From the NCBI GenBank assembly GCA_023249095.1, contig JAHFDK010000025.1:4537-39472 (forward strand): a stretch of DNA of 34,936 nucleotides, written 5' to 3'. The stretch comes from Candidatus Rokuibacteriota bacterium. Its GTDB lineage: Bacteria > Methylomirabilota > Methylomirabilia > Rokubacteriales > CSP1-6. The notes below the pieces were generated by a model that did not search any database, had not been told where the DNA came from, and saw only the letters and a list, made by a program, of their open reading frames with translations. Of this stretch, positions 1-8,474 are shown in pieces (the first letter of the stretch is position 1; each line of letters starts with the position of its first letter). A program made the translations under genes and the position numbers.

Positions 1-22
1 CGAGCGCGTCGACGACGTCCAT
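1..22 (-). CDS. Possible first codons of the gene downstream of rpe (partial)
   Basis: An ATG at 22-20 opens a frame that runs off the window edge after about seven codons (MDVVDAL). It begins 7 bases past the rpe stop, matching the tight spacing of the rest of this operon. Nothing about function can be said from so few residues. The frame could be chance. Confidence 0.3.
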
Positions 23-29
23 CGCGCGA

Positions 30-683
30 CTACACCACCGTTGCGGCGGCGCGAAGAGCCCTGACCGCGGCAGCGGGATCGGCGGCACCGAAGATCGCCG
101 AGCCGGCCACGAGGGTCGAGGCCCCGTCCTCGGCGAGGGACCTCGCGAGGTCGGCCTTCACGCCGCCGTCGACCGAGACATCCACGGGTCTGGTCCCCAG
201 GAGCGTCCTGATCTCGCGGATCTTCCGGTGCGCACCCGGGATGAACGACTGGCCGCCGAATCCCGGGTTCACCGACATCACCAGCACGAGGTCGAGGTCG
301 TCGAGCACGAACTCGAGGGCGGAGGGCGGCGTCGACGGGTTCAAGGCGACACCCGCCTTCGCGCCGAGCTCGCGGATCTGAGCGAGCGTGCGCGCGAGAT
401 GCGGACAGGCCTCGACGTGGACAGTGACCATGTCGGCGCCGGCCGCCACGAACTCGGGGATGTAGCGCTCCGGCTCGACGATCATCAGATGGACGTCGAG
501 GGGCAGGCGCGTCCGCTTCCGGATCGCCCCGACGACGACGGGGCCAATCGTGATGTTGGGGACGAACCGCCCGTCCATGACGTCGACGTGGAGCTGGTCG
601 GCGCCGCCCGCCTCGACGCGCGCGATGTCGGTGGCGAGCGCGGCGAAGTCGGCCGAGAGGATCGAGGGGGCGATCTTGATCAC
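30..683 (-). CDS. rpe: Ribulose-phosphate 3-epimerase
   Basis: This 217-residue TIM-barrel enzyme interconverts ribulose-5-phosphate and xylulose-5-phosphate in the pentose phosphate and Calvin pathways, in the cytosol. The N-terminus reads IAPSILSADF, typical of the family. The two catalytic aspartates are visible as D34 (LHVDVMDG) and D172 (VSVDGG), with metal-ligand histidines H32 and H65 (VHLM). The phosphate-site segment NPGFGGQ follows residue 138, and the length is normal. The start is GTG at 683, because the conserved MIKIAPS begins exactly there. It lies 21 bases after the rsmB stop and is probably the penultimate gene of the yicC-to-rpe operon visible here. Nothing is odd about it. 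Confidence 0.96.
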   Translation of the reverse strand: MIKIAPSILSADFAALATDIARVEAGGADQLHVDVMDGRFVPNITIGPVVVGAIRKRTRLPLDVHLMIVEPERYIPEFVAAGADMVTVHVEACPHLARTLAQIRELGAKAGVALNPSTPPSALEFVLDDLDLVLVMSVNPGFGGQSFIPGAHRKIREIRTLLGTRPVDVSVDGGVKADLARSLAEDGASTLVAGSAIFGAADPAAAVRALRAAATVV

Positions 684-704
684 GGGGTTGTTATACCCCG
701 AAAG

Positions 705-2084
705 CTACGAGCGGCGGAAGCGGACGGCCGCGAAGCCGTCGGTGCCGTGGCGGTGTGGCAGGCACCGGAGCCAGCCGTCGACGTCGAGCGGCAGCGGAAA
801 CGTGTCGGGCGGATCGGTCGCGAAGTCCAGATGCGCGGCGAGGAAGGTTCTCACGACCGCCTCGTTCTCCTCGGGCTCGAGCGAGCACGTGGCGTAGACG
901 AGGCGGCCGCCGGGCTTGACCATCGTCGCCGCGGCGGCCAGGATCTCGGACTGTCGTCGGCTCCCCAGGAGCAGATCGGACGGCTGACGTCGCCACTTCA
1001 CCTCGGGGTTGCGTCTGAGCACGCCGAGGTTCGAGCAGGGCGCGTCGACGAGGACCCTGTCGCACGCGGCACAGAAGCCGGGCGCGAGGGCTTCCACCGG
1101 TCCGTCGCGGGCGTCGATGCTCGTGATCCCGAGGCGGGCAGCGGCCTCCCTGACGCGTGTCAGGCGCGCCGGGTCTCGATCGAAGGCGAGGACGCGGCCG
1201 CGGTCGCCCATGAGCTCGGCGAGGTGCGTCGTCTTGGTGCCCGGCGCGGCGCAGACGTCGGCGACCGTGCTCCCGGGCTCGGGCGCGAGCAATCTCGCGA
1301 CCAGCATCGAGGCCTCGTCCTGCACCGCACAACTGCCATCGGCGAAGGCGCGCCACTCGCCGGGTGCCCCGCCGGGCCCGACGACGAGCCCCTCGGGGGC
1401 CAGGGGCGTCGGGCGCCAGGCGAGCCCCTCCTCGGTTTCCAGGCGGCGGGCGAGCGCGTCGCGAGTGATCCGTAGCGTGTTCGCCCGGAGCGTCAGGGGC
1501 GGGCGCTCGTTCAGCGCTCGCATCAGCGCCTCGGCGTCCTCGCGGCCGTACCGCCCCACCCACCGCTCGGCGAGCCACGTGGGGAACGAGCAGCGCGTCG
1601 CCAGGGCGTCGATGGGATCGCGCGGCGGCGCCGGCTCGCGCTCGCGCGGGTCGCGGCGGGCGAACGATCGGAGCACGGCGTTCACGAACGCCCTCACCCC
1701 GGGCGTTCGCGGCGCCAGCGTGACCGCGTCGTTCACGGCGGCGAACGACGGCACGCGCTCGAGGAAAGCGATCTGGTACGCGGTCACTCTCAAGATCACG
1801 CGCACGCGGGGATCGAGCGACTCGAGCCGGCGCCGGGAGTGCGGCGCCAGGATCCAGTCGAGATAGCGCTGCCAGCGGAGCGTCCCGTAGGCGAGCTCCG
1901 TCGCCAGCGCGGCGTCGCGGGCCGAGAGTCGGCGCGCCGCGAGCTCGCGCTCGAGGGCGATGTCGGCAAAGATCGCGTCCGTCTCGACGCGCTCCAGCAC
2001 GCTCACGGCGACCTCCCGCGACGGCGAGGGAGGCCGGGCAGGGGTCCTGGCTTTCGGTTCCGCTGGCCTCCTCGGGGGCGTCAT
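705..2084 (-). CDS. rsmB: 16S rRNA (cytosine-967-C5)-methyltransferase
   Basis: RsmB methylates C967 of 16S rRNA using S-adenosylmethionine. The 459-residue protein has an N-terminal NusB-like helical domain (about 25-145) and a C-terminal Rossmann methyltransferase domain (about 190-459). Visible motifs are the SAM loop VCAAPGTKTTHLAEL (277-291), VDAPCSNLG with C350, and YATCSLEPEE with the catalytic cysteine C400. The C-terminus HGTDGFAAVRFRR is typical. Its ATG overlaps the fmt stop in an ATGA arrangement, and fmt-rsmB adjacency is widespread in bacteria. A proline- and arginine-rich first 22 residues may be a disordered tail. Confidence 0.95.
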   Translation of the reverse strand: MTPPRRPAEPKARTPARPPSPSREVAVSVLERVETDAIFADIALERELAARRLSARDAALATELAYGTLRWQRYLDWILAPHSRRRLESLDPRVRVILRVTAYQIAFLERVPSFAAVNDAVTLAPRTPGVRAFVNAVLRSFARRDPREREPAPPRDPIDALATRCSFPTWLAERWVGRYGREDAEALMRALNERPPLTLRANTLRITRDALARRLETEEGLAWRPTPLAPEGLVVGPGGAPGEWRAFADGSCAVQDEASMLVARLLAPEPGSTVADVCAAPGTKTTHLAELMGDRGRVLAFDRDPARLTRVREAAARLGITSIDARDGPVEALAPGFCAACDRVLVDAPCSNLGVLRRNPEVKWRRQPSDLLLGSRRQSEILAAAATMVKPGGRLVYATCSLEPEENEAVVRTFLAAHLDFATDPPDTFPLPLDVDGWLRCLPHRHGTDGFAAVRFRRS

Positions 2085-3034
2085 CGCGGCGTGCTGGAGA
2101 TGTCGGGCTTGGCGAACATGGCACCGCGGGCGAGGCGCGCACCCCGGAGATACTCAGGCCAGGACATCGCGCGGCGGTTCTCCGGCTGGACTTCGATCGG
2201 ACGGAGCCAGCCGTCGGCGGTGGCGATGGCCAGGTCGCCGGGGTCGGCGGCGGATCGCTCCAGCGTGCCCGGCGGATGCGTCCGTCCGGCGCCGGCGGCC
2301 GTCGCGCGCCAGATCGTGAGCGTGCCGGCGTGGCTGTGGGTGAGAGCGCCCGGCCAGGGATTGCAGCCGCGGACGAGGTTGACGAGATCCGGTGCGGAGC
2401 GGTTCCAGTCGAGATGACCGTCGGTGCGTTTCAATCGCGGCGCCAGCGTCGCGTCCTCGTGACGTTGCGGTCGGGGCATCAGCGTGTCGAGCCGCGCGAG
2501 CGTGTCGACCAGGACGTCGGCGCCGAGCACGGCGAGCCGCGCGGCGAGCTCGCCGGCCGTCTCCGCGGGGCCGATGGTCACGGACGCCGAGCGGAGGGTC
2601 GGTCCGGTGTCCATGCCCTCGTCCATCTGGAACGTGGTGATGCCCGTCTCCGTCTCGCCGCGCATGATCGCCCACTGGATCGGTGCCGCGCCGCGATAGC
2701 GCGGCAGGAGCGAGCCGTGGACGTTGATCGAGCCACGCCGTGGGGCCTCGAGCGCCGCCCTCGGCAGGATCTGCCCGAACGCAACGACGACCGCCACGTC
2801 GGCGCCGAGCGCGCGGAAGCGCTCGGGCCACTCGGGATCACGCACCCGCGCCGGCTGGAAGACGTCGAGCCCGGCGGCCAGCGCGCGCGTCTTGACGTGT
2901 GGGGGAGTCAGCCGCTGGCCGCGGTGCGCCGGCCGGTCGGGCTGGGTGACGACGGCGACGACCTCGTGGTGGCGCAGGAGCGCCTCGAGCGTCGGCAGCG
3001 CAAACTCGGGCGTGCCGTAGAAGAGAACTTTAAA
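2081..3034 (-). CDS. fmt: Methionyl-tRNA formyltransferase; start codon not canonical
   Basis: Fmt formylates initiator methionyl-tRNA using 10-formyl-tetrahydrofolate. The recognisable N-terminus KVLFYGTPEFALP begins just after position 3034, followed by TQPDRPAHRGQ, the active-site segment INVHGSLLPRYRGAAPIQWA, and DEGMDTGP. The C-terminal domain ends at a TGA overlapping the rsmB ATG. About 317 codons fits the family. The oddity is the start: where the initiator should lie (3034-3032) the codon is TTT, and there is no ATG, GTG or TTG in frame between an upstream TGA inside def and a GTG at 2845. Starting at that GTG would delete about 63 conserved residues. Either a base is wrong or missing at the def/fmt junction, or initiation is unconventional. 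Pairing with def is the usual arrangement. Confidence 0.9.
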   Translation of the reverse strand, partial: FKVLFYGTPEFALPTLEALLRHHEVVAVVTQPDRPAHRGQRLTPPHVKTRALAAGLDVFQPARVRDPEWPERFRALGADVAVVVAFGQILPRAALEAPRRGSINVHGSLLPRYRGAAPIQWAIMRGETETGITTFQMDEGMDTGPTLRSASVTIGPAETAGELAARLAVLGADVLVDTLARLDTLMPRPQRHEDATLAPRLKRTDGHLDWNRSAPDLVNLVRGCNPWPGALTHSHAGTLTIWRATAAGAGRTHPPGTLERSAADPGDLAIATADGWLRPIEVQPENRRAMSWPEYLRGARLARGAMFAKPDISSTPR

Positions 3035-3554
3035 GCGCGAAGGCGTGGCGGGAAGCGTCCTCGCGGAGACCGTCTTTCTTGATCTTCCGCTTGATGCGGT
3101 CGCGCGTCACCGGGTCGACGCGATCGATGAAGAGGACGCCGTCGAGGTGGTCGATCTCGTGCTGCAGGACGCGCGCGCGCAGGCCGCGGGCGTTGATTGC
3201 CAGCGGCTGTCCGTTCACGTCCCTCGCCTCGACCTTCACCCATGCGGAGCGGACGACCGGAGCGAACACACCCGGGATCGACAGGCACCCTTCCTCGCCC
3301 GTCGTCTCGCCGCCCCGCTCGACGATCGCCGGGTTCAGGACCGCCTGCACGCCCCGGCCCTCCTCATCGGCGATGACGATGAGCCGGAGCGAGATCCCCA
3401 CCTGAGGCGCGGCCAGGCCGATGCCGACCTCGTCGTACATCGTCTCGGTCATGTCCGCGATGACCGCCCGGATTTCCGGAGTCACCTCGCCCACCGGTGA
3501 AGCGCGCCGTCTGAGCCCCGGATCGCCGTATTTCAGGACTCTTAGAACTGCCAT
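3030..3554 (-). CDS. def: Peptide deformylase
   Basis: This 174-residue metalloenzyme removes the formyl group from nascent proteins, undoing what the neighbouring fmt product adds. All three family motifs are present: GIGLAAPQVG (about 44-53), EEGCLSIPG carrying the metal-binding cysteine, and QHEIDHLDG with the HExxH metal and catalytic residues. The C-terminus is Lys/Arg-rich. The ATG at 3554 gives a standard N-terminus (MAVLRVLKYGDP). It overlaps the end of priA by 13 bases, and its TAA stop overlaps the inferred start of fmt, implying translational coupling. Confidence 0.96.
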   Translation of the reverse strand: MAVLRVLKYGDPGLRRRASPVGEVTPEIRAVIADMTETMYDEVGIGLAAPQVGISLRLIVIADEEGRGVQAVLNPAIVERGGETTGEEGCLSIPGVFAPVVRSAWVKVEARDVNGQPLAINARGLRARVLQHEIDHLDGVLFIDRVDPVTRDRIKRKIKKDGLREDASRHAFAL

Positions 3555-5362
3555 TCGACCGGATCGACCTCCACGTCAATGATACCTCGGCTCGCCGGAC
3601 GCGGCGTTTTGAACTCCCGCAGCGCCTCCTCGAGGAGGCGCGGCAGATCGGCGTCGCCTTTTACGACGATCCGATGGGCGCGGTCCCTCCGGTCGGCGAC
3701 GGGCGCATAGACGGTGAGCCCCGTGCACCCGCGCAGCGCGGCGCCGGCCGCCTGGGCCAGCCGGCGCGTCTCGGCGGCCTCGGAGGCGCGCGTGGTGACG
3801 ACGGCGAGGCGTCGGAAGGGCGGATAGCCGAGCTCGCCGCGGAACGTCAACTCGTGCTGGTAGAACTCGTGCAGATTCTGGCGCGCGACCGCCTCGAACG
3901 CGTAGTGCCCGGGGTTCTGCGATTGGATGATGAGGGCGCCGTCAGCGGCGACCCGCTCGGCGGCCGCCCACGCAAGCCCGAGCGTGCGCTCTCCGGCGCG
4001 GAAATCCGGCGCGCGCAGGAGCTGGTCCGGCGCCACGAATGCCGCGAGCCCGAGCGACGCGGGACCGAAGAGGCGGAGCGCGCCACGGGTGCCGATCACG
4101 ACGTCGGCGACGGCCGCCGCCGCGCGCTGCGCTTCGCCCCGGCCGCCCCGCACCGCGTCGGGATCCCAGCGCGCGATGCGCGCGGCCGGGAAGCGGCGGC
4201 GCACGGCGTGCTCGACCCGCTCGGCACCCCACCCGAATGGAGACAATCGTCGCCCGCGACACTCGGAGCAGGTGTCCGGCAGCGGGTGCGCGGCGGCGCA
4301 GAGCCGGCAGACGAGCTGCGCGGCGGCGCGCGAGTAGACGAGCGCGATCGCGCACTCGGCGCAGCGGACCACGGTCCCGCACTCGTCGCAGGCGAGCGAC
4401 GAGGTGAGCCGGCTCACCGCGAGGAAGACGCGCCGCCTGGCGGCCAGCGTCTCGCGGATGGCGCGTGCGAGGGACGGCGTGAGCGGCTCGCGCCGGAGGA
4501 TCCCGCGCGTGTCGGCGATGCTCACCGCGGGCCAGGGCCCGGGCTGCGGCGGGGGCATGTCCAGAAGGCCCGACTTGGCGCGCCACCACGCCTCGACGCT
4601 CGGCGTGGCCGCCGTGAGCAGGAGGGCGACCGGCTCCCGCGCGGCGCGCTCGAGCGCGACGTCGCGCGAATGCATCCGCGGCGGTCCGGGCGGCTTGTGG
4701 GCGGCCTCGTGCTCGTCGATGAGGACGAGGGTGGCCGGCGGGGGGAGCGGAGCGAGCAGCGCCGACCGGGTCCCGGCCGCAAGGCGCACCGATCCGTCAC
4801 GGAGCAGATTCCACGCGGCTGCGCGCTCCTCGTCGGTCACGCCCGAATCGAGTCGCACGACACGGTCGATCTTGGCGAGTCGCTGCGCCCAGCGAGCGGT
4901 CGTCTCGAGATCGGGCGCGATCACGAGCGCCGAGCCCGGCATCGCCTCGATGCGCTCGAGAAGCCGCTTCTCCCGGCCGGCGCCGATGAGCAACGCCGGC
5001 CGCTCGAGCGCTGTCGCCGGCCGGCGACCGGGGGCGCGATTCGGTCCGGATCCGCTTGCAGCGAGCGGCGGCGGCAGGAGCGCGGCGCACGTCGAGCCGA
5101 CCGACGAGAGGCTCTGCCCGGCGATCCAGTGGACGAGGTCGAGGTGCGCGCGAGACAAGACGGGCTCGCGGTCGACGAGGCGGTCGAGCGGTTTGAGCCG
5201 AGGATCGGCGCCGTCGTGGAGCGCCACGACCATGCCAACACGCGAGGCGCCCCGGAGGGGCGCGATCGCACGCTGCCCCGGAGCGAGCGCCCAGCCGTCG
5301 GGCACGCGATAGGAGAAAAAGTGGGCGACCGGGGCGTCGAAGGCGACGTCCGCGATGGTCAT
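3542..5362 (-). CDS. priA: Primosomal protein N' (PriA) with degenerate helicase motifs
   Basis: PriA reloads the replicative helicase at stalled forks. The 606-residue protein has the N-terminal 3'-DNA-binding domain (about 1-100), a helicase-like core and a C-terminal domain beginning near FRGELGYPPFRRLAV. Eight zinc-binding cysteines are intact (325, 328, 334, 337, 352, 355, 365, 368). The ATPase core is not: where the family has a GxTGSGKT Walker A loop, residues 126-132 read IGAGREK. The DEEH box is DEHE (216-219), and the usual GRAGR motif VI is not recognisable. Such ATPase-deficient PriA proteins are known in actinobacteria, so it probably acts as a structural primosome factor without helicase activity. 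It starts 88 bases after the uracil-DNA glycosylase stop. Confidence 0.9.
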   Translation of the reverse strand: MTIADVAFDAPVAHFFSYRVPDGWALAPGQRAIAPLRGASRVGMVVALHDGADPRLKPLDRLVDREPVLSRAHLDLVHWIAGQSLSSVGSTCAALLPPPLAASGSGPNRAPGRRPATALERPALLIGAGREKRLLERIEAMPGSALVIAPDLETTARWAQRLAKIDRVVRLDSGVTDEERAAAWNLLRDGSVRLAAGTRSALLAPLPPPATLVLIDEHEAAHKPPGPPRMHSRDVALERAAREPVALLLTAATPSVEAWWRAKSGLLDMPPPQPGPWPAVSIADTRGILRREPLTPSLARAIRETLAARRRVFLAVSRLTSSLACDECGTVVRCAECAIALVYSRAAAQLVCRLCAAAHPLPDTCSECRGRRLSPFGWGAERVEHAVRRRFPAARIARWDPDAVRGGRGEAQRAAAAVADVVIGTRGALRLFGPASLGLAAFVAPDQLLRAPDFRAGERTLGLAWAAAERVAADGALIIQSQNPGHYAFEAVARQNLHEFYQHELTFRGELGYPPFRRLAVVTTRASEAAETRRLAQAAGAALRGCTGLTVYAPVADRRDRAHRIVVKGDADLPRLLEEALREFKTPRPASRGIIDVEVDPVEWQF

Positions 5363-5450
5363 GTATCGGAGCGTGGGGACGGCGCTACCGAGGGTGGCCT
5401 GAAACAGGTGCGACCCGGCTCCGTTTCTGCGGACAACCTGTGCGGCACCG

Positions 5451-6149
5451 TCATCGCGTGCGGCGGCGGTCGTACTCCCGTCGGGCGAGCTGGAGATCCT
5501 CCCATGCCATGCGCTTGTACTCCTCGCCCGGGTTGCGGAGAAGGAAGGCGGGATGGAAGGTGGGAATCAGCACCGCTGAGCCGTAGGGATGCACGCGTCC
5601 GCGGAGCTTGCCGATCGGCTCTCGAGTGCCGAGGAGGCTCTGAGTCGCGACGCTGCCGAGCGCCAGGACGACCTTGGGTTGCAGCACCGCCAGCTTCGCC
5701 GCGAGGAACGGCGCGCAGGCGGCGAGCTCGTCGGCCTCGGGATTTCGATTCCCGGGAGGCCGACACATGACGGCGTTGCAAATGTAGACTTCGTCGCGCG
5801 ACAGCTCGACCTTTCGCGCCTCGAGCATTTTCGTCAGGAGCTGTCCCGCCCGCCCGACGAAGGGGAGGCCCTGAGCATCTTCGTCGGCGCCCGGGCCCTC
5901 ACCGATGACGACGAACTCCGCTCGCGGGTTCCCCGAGCCGAACACGACCGTCGAACGCCCCTCGCACAGCTTGCACTTGCGGCAGCCCTGGAGGGCCTTC
6001 TCCTGGGCCCGGAGCGCCTCCGCGGCATCGAGCAGATAGTCGCCGGTGAGGGGGAGCTCGGTGAACCCGAGATCGCGGTGGTGGCGCAGTGTCTCACCGA
6101 GCGCGCCGAGGGCATCGGCGAGCATCGCGCGCGGATCGGCGGTCGCCAT
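5451..6149 (-). CDS. Type 4 uracil-DNA glycosylase (4Fe-4S)
   Basis: This 232-residue DNA repair enzyme excises uracil that arises from cytosine deamination. It belongs to the iron-sulfur type 4 (UdgA-like) family. Likely cluster ligands are C56 and C59 (CRKC), C129 (AVMCRPPGNRNP) and C145. Active-site motif A is GEGPGADEDAQGLPFVG from residue 84, and motif B is TFHPAFLLRNP near the C-terminus. A helical N-terminal extension of about 50 residues precedes the first cysteine, as in many bacterial members. The ATG at 6149 lies 6 bases after the coaBC stop, so it is part of the same transcript. Confidence 0.94.
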   Translation of the reverse strand: MATADPRAMLADALGALGETLRHHRDLGFTELPLTGDYLLDAAEALRAQEKALQGCRKCKLCEGRSTVVFGSGNPRAEFVVIGEGPGADEDAQGLPFVGRAGQLLTKMLEARKVELSRDEVYICNAVMCRPPGNRNPEADELAACAPFLAAKLAVLQPKVVLALGSVATQSLLGTREPIGKLRGRVHPYGSAVLIPTFHPAFLLRNPGEEYKRMAWEDLQLARREYDRRRTR

Positions 6150-6155
6150 CGCGCG

Positions 6156-7376
6156 CTAGGCGGGTGTCTTCCGGGTCGCGGCGCCGGCGCGCAGGCCGAG
6201 GACGTGCGAGAGGATCGCGTCGGCGACCGCGGCCTTCGGCATCCGCGGCAGCGCGCGCGCCCCCCCCCAGCGGTCGAGCAGCAGCACCTCGTTGTCCTCG
6301 GCGTCGAAGCCGATGCCCGCCTGGCTCACGTCGTTCGCCACCAGGAGGTCGATCCCCTTGGTCTCGAGCTTGGCGCGCGCGTTCGCGGCGACGTCGTGCG
6401 TCTCGGCGGCGAAGCCGACAACGAACGTGTTCGTGCGCCGCGCCGCGATCTCCGCCAGAATGTCGGGGTTCGGCGTCAGCTCGAGGGTGAGGTCGCGCTT
6501 GCCCTTGATCTTCACGCTCGACACTTGCAGGACTCGATAATCGGCGACCGCGGCCGCCTTGATGACGATCGTGGCGCGGTCGAGGTGGTGCAGCACCGCC
6601 TCGCGCATCTCCTCGGCGGTCTGTACCGGGACGAAGACGGCGCTGGGCGGCGGGGTGAGCGCGGTGGGGCCTGAGATCAGCGTGACCTGCGCCCCGCGCC
6701 GGAGCGCCGCCACCGCGAGCCCGTAACCCATCTTGCCCGAGGACCGGTTGGAGATGTACCGCACCGGGTCGATCGGTTCGCGTGTGGGGCCGGCCGTGAC
6801 AAGCAGTCGGTCGCCGGCCAGGTCGCGGATCGGCGCCAGCACGCGGCGCAACGCTTCGACGATGTCGTCGACCTCCGGGAAGCGCCCCTTGCCGCTCTGA
6901 CCCGAGGCAAGGGCGCCCGTATCCGGCTCGAGAACGGTGACGCCACGGCCGCGCAGCGTGGCGACGTTGGCGGCTACGGCCGGGTGCTCCCACATGCCGC
7001 CGTCCATCGCCGGCACCATGAGGACCGGCGCCCGGGCCGCGAGCAGGAGCGTCGTCAGGAAGTCGTCGGCGATCCCGTGGGCGGCCTTCGCGAGGAGGTT
7101 CGCGGTCGCCGGCGCCACGACGATAGCGTGGCACCGCTCCGCGAGAGCGACGTGCTCGACGGCGTCGGCGCTCTGCGGGTCGAAGAGGTTGGAGAGCACC
7201 GATCGCCCCGACAGGGTGCGGAACGTCAGCGGGCCGACGAACTCGCGCGCGTGCTCGGAGAGACACACCGTGACCGAGGCGCCGAGCCGGCCGAGCTCGC
7301 GCAGCAAGTACACTGCCTTGTAGGCGGCGATCGACCCCGTGACGCCGAGGATCAGCTCGCGGCCTTCGAGGCTCAT
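6156..7376 (-). CDS. coaBC: Bifunctional phosphopantothenoylcysteine decarboxylase / phosphopantothenate-cysteine ligase
   Basis: CoaBC performs two consecutive steps of coenzyme A synthesis. The N-terminal flavoprotein half (CoaC, about 1-185) starts with the usual ILGVTGSIAAYKA and carries the HVALA catalytic histidine, NLLAKAAHGIADDFLTT and PAMDGGMW. The family's PAMN is PAMD here. The C-terminal half (CoaB, about 190-406) has TAGPTREPIDPVRYISNRSSGKMG and KAAAVADYR, with the ligase lysine and asparagine. At 406 residues the length is standard. The ATG overlaps the rpoZ stop (ATGA). gmk-rpoZ-coaBC-priA-def-fmt-rsmB is a widely conserved bacterial gene order. Confidence 0.96.
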   Translation of the reverse strand: MSLEGRELILGVTGSIAAYKAVYLLRELGRLGASVTVCLSEHAREFVGPLTFRTLSGRSVLSNLFDPQSADAVEHVALAERCHAIVVAPATANLLAKAAHGIADDFLTTLLLAARAPVLMVPAMDGGMWEHPAVAANVATLRGRGVTVLEPDTGALASGQSGKGRFPEVDDIVEALRRVLAPIRDLAGDRLLVTAGPTREPIDPVRYISNRSSGKMGYGLAVAALRRGAQVTLISGPTALTPPPSAVFVPVQTAEEMREAVLHHLDRATIVIKAAAVADYRVLQVSSVKIKGKRDLTLELTPNPDILAEIAARRTNTFVVGFAAETHDVAANARAKLETKGIDLLVANDVSQAGIGFDAEDNEVLLLDRWGGARALPRMPKAAVADAILSHVLGLRAGAATRKTPA

Positions 7377-7585
7377 GCCTTGGGCGTGTCTTCGTCCTTG
7401 ACGCGGTACTCGACTTTGGCCGCCGCGATCTCCTCCAGCGCGCCGCTGGTCGGTTTCTTGTGCCGGCTCTCCACGCGCGGTGGCGCGCCCCGATTGAGCT
7501 GCCGTGACCGCTTCGCGGCGAGGACGACGAGCAAATACCGGTTCGAGACCTTGTTCAACGCGCTTTCAAGCGAAGGGAATGCCAT
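7373..7585 (-). CDS. rpoZ: DNA-directed RNA polymerase omega subunit
   Basis: Omega is the small RNA polymerase subunit that helps assemble beta'. The 70-residue protein shows SALNKVSNRYLLVVLAAKRSRQLNRG, matching the omega core in which NRY/F and AAKRARQ are conserved, then a typical PTSGALEEIAAAKVEY tail. The ATG at 7585 is chosen because it overlaps the gmk stop (TGATG) and gives the expected MAFPSLESA start. A longer upstream extension in the same frame is only the antisense-free shadow of gmk. Identity is supported by position between gmk and coaBC. Confidence 0.93.
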   Translation of the reverse strand: MAFPSLESALNKVSNRYLLVVLAAKRSRQLNRGAPPRVESRHKKPTSGALEEIAAAKVEYRVKDEDTPKA

Positions 7586-8199
7586 CAATTGCGTACCTCC
7601 AGATCGGGCAGGGTGAGGCCGAGGCGTGCGACTCGACAGCGCTCGGCCAGGATGATCGACTCGAGCTGCTCCATGGCCTCCTTCACATCGCGGTTCACGA
7701 TGAGGTAATCGTACTGCCGCCACAGCGCAATTTCCTCGCGCGCCCGCACCAGGCGCCGCTCGATGTCGGCGTCCATGTCGGAGCGCCGCTCGCGGAGCCG
7801 CTGCTCCAGCTCCTTCACCGACGGCGCCAGGATGAAGATCAGCACCGCGTCCGGATAGCGCGCCCGGAGCTGCGCGGCGCCCTGCGTGTCGATGTCGAGC
7901 AGCACGTCGCGGCCGGTGGTCAGGGCGTCCTCGAGCGCGCGCGCCCGCGTGGCGTAGAGGTTGCCGTGCACGGTCGCCCACTCCGCGAACTCGCCGCGCG
8001 CCAGCATCGCCCGGAACTCGGGCGCCCCGACGAAGCGGAAGTCCGCCCCGTCGATCTCGCCCGGCCGCGGCGGCCGCGTGGTCACCGAGACCGAGTACGC
8101 CAGGTCGGGCAGCCGGAGCCTGATCTCGCGGCACAGCGTCGTCTTGCCGGCCCCCGACGGCGCCGAGACGACGAACAGCGTGCCGCGTCGGCTAATCAC
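7585..8199 (-). CDS. gmk: Guanylate kinase
   Basis: Gmk phosphorylates GMP (and dGMP) to the diphosphate with ATP. The 204-residue protein has the P-loop SAPSGAGKTTL (12-22), the GMP-binding segment SVSVTTRPPRPGE, then GEFAEWATVHGNLYAT and DVLLDIDTQGA. The lid and C-terminal helix follow (RRLVRAREEIALWRQYDYLIVNRD). Length and motif order are normal. The start is GTG at 8199, which overlaps the TAG of the RemA-like gene by 6 bases, so translation is probably coupled. The remA-gmk-rpoZ order is the same as in Firmicutes and many other phyla. Confidence 0.97.
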   Translation of the reverse strand: MISRRGTLFVVSAPSGAGKTTLCREIRLRLPDLAYSVSVTTRPPRPGEIDGADFRFVGAPEFRAMLARGEFAEWATVHGNLYATRARALEDALTTGRDVLLDIDTQGAAQLRARYPDAVLIFILAPSVKELEQRLRERRSDMDADIERRLVRAREEIALWRQYDYLIVNRDVKEAMEQLESIILAERCRVARLGLTLPDLEVRN

Positions 8200-8449
8200 C
8201 AGCCGGGCTCCGCTCCGTCACGAGACGCTGCGCCAGCGTGGCTGGCTCGAGCGACGAGAGGATGAGGTGGTCGCTCCCCGTCACGATGACCGCGCGCGTG
8301 CGCCGTCCGTTCGTGGCGTCGACCAGCTTCGTGCTGCCCTTGGCGCTCTCGATGAGCCGCTTCACCGGCAGCGAGTCCAGCGCGACGATCGCCACGATCT
8401 GCTCGGCCACGACCACATTGCCGTGTCCCACGTTCACCAGGTGCGTCAC
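8192..8449 (-). CDS. RemA/DUF370-family regulatory protein
   Basis: A small protein of 85 residues whose start HLVNVGHGNVVVAEQIVAIV and ending DHLILSSLEPATLAQRL match the DUF370/RemA family. In Bacillus, RemA is a DNA-binding activator of biofilm and osmoprotection genes; in this lineage the role is unknown. A TTG at 8482 would add 11 residues and overlap yicC. The GTG at 8449 is preferred because the conserved domain begins there and GGGAG lies 7 bases upstream. The yicC-remA-gmk order is conserved in several phyla, which supports the call. Family assignment is firm, target genes are not known. Confidence 0.88.
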   Translation of the reverse strand: MTHLVNVGHGNVVVAEQIVAIVALDSLPVKRLIESAKGSTKLVDATNGRRTRAVIVTGSDHLILSSLEPATLAQRLVTERSPAGD

Positions 8450-8474
8450 CAGTCGGCTCCCGCCGTTCGTGCGG

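Noticed and set aside
2845..2847. GTG as the start of fmt
   Set aside because: It would remove about 63 conserved N-terminal residues, including the GTPEF substrate-binding segment, so it is not a credible start for a working enzyme.
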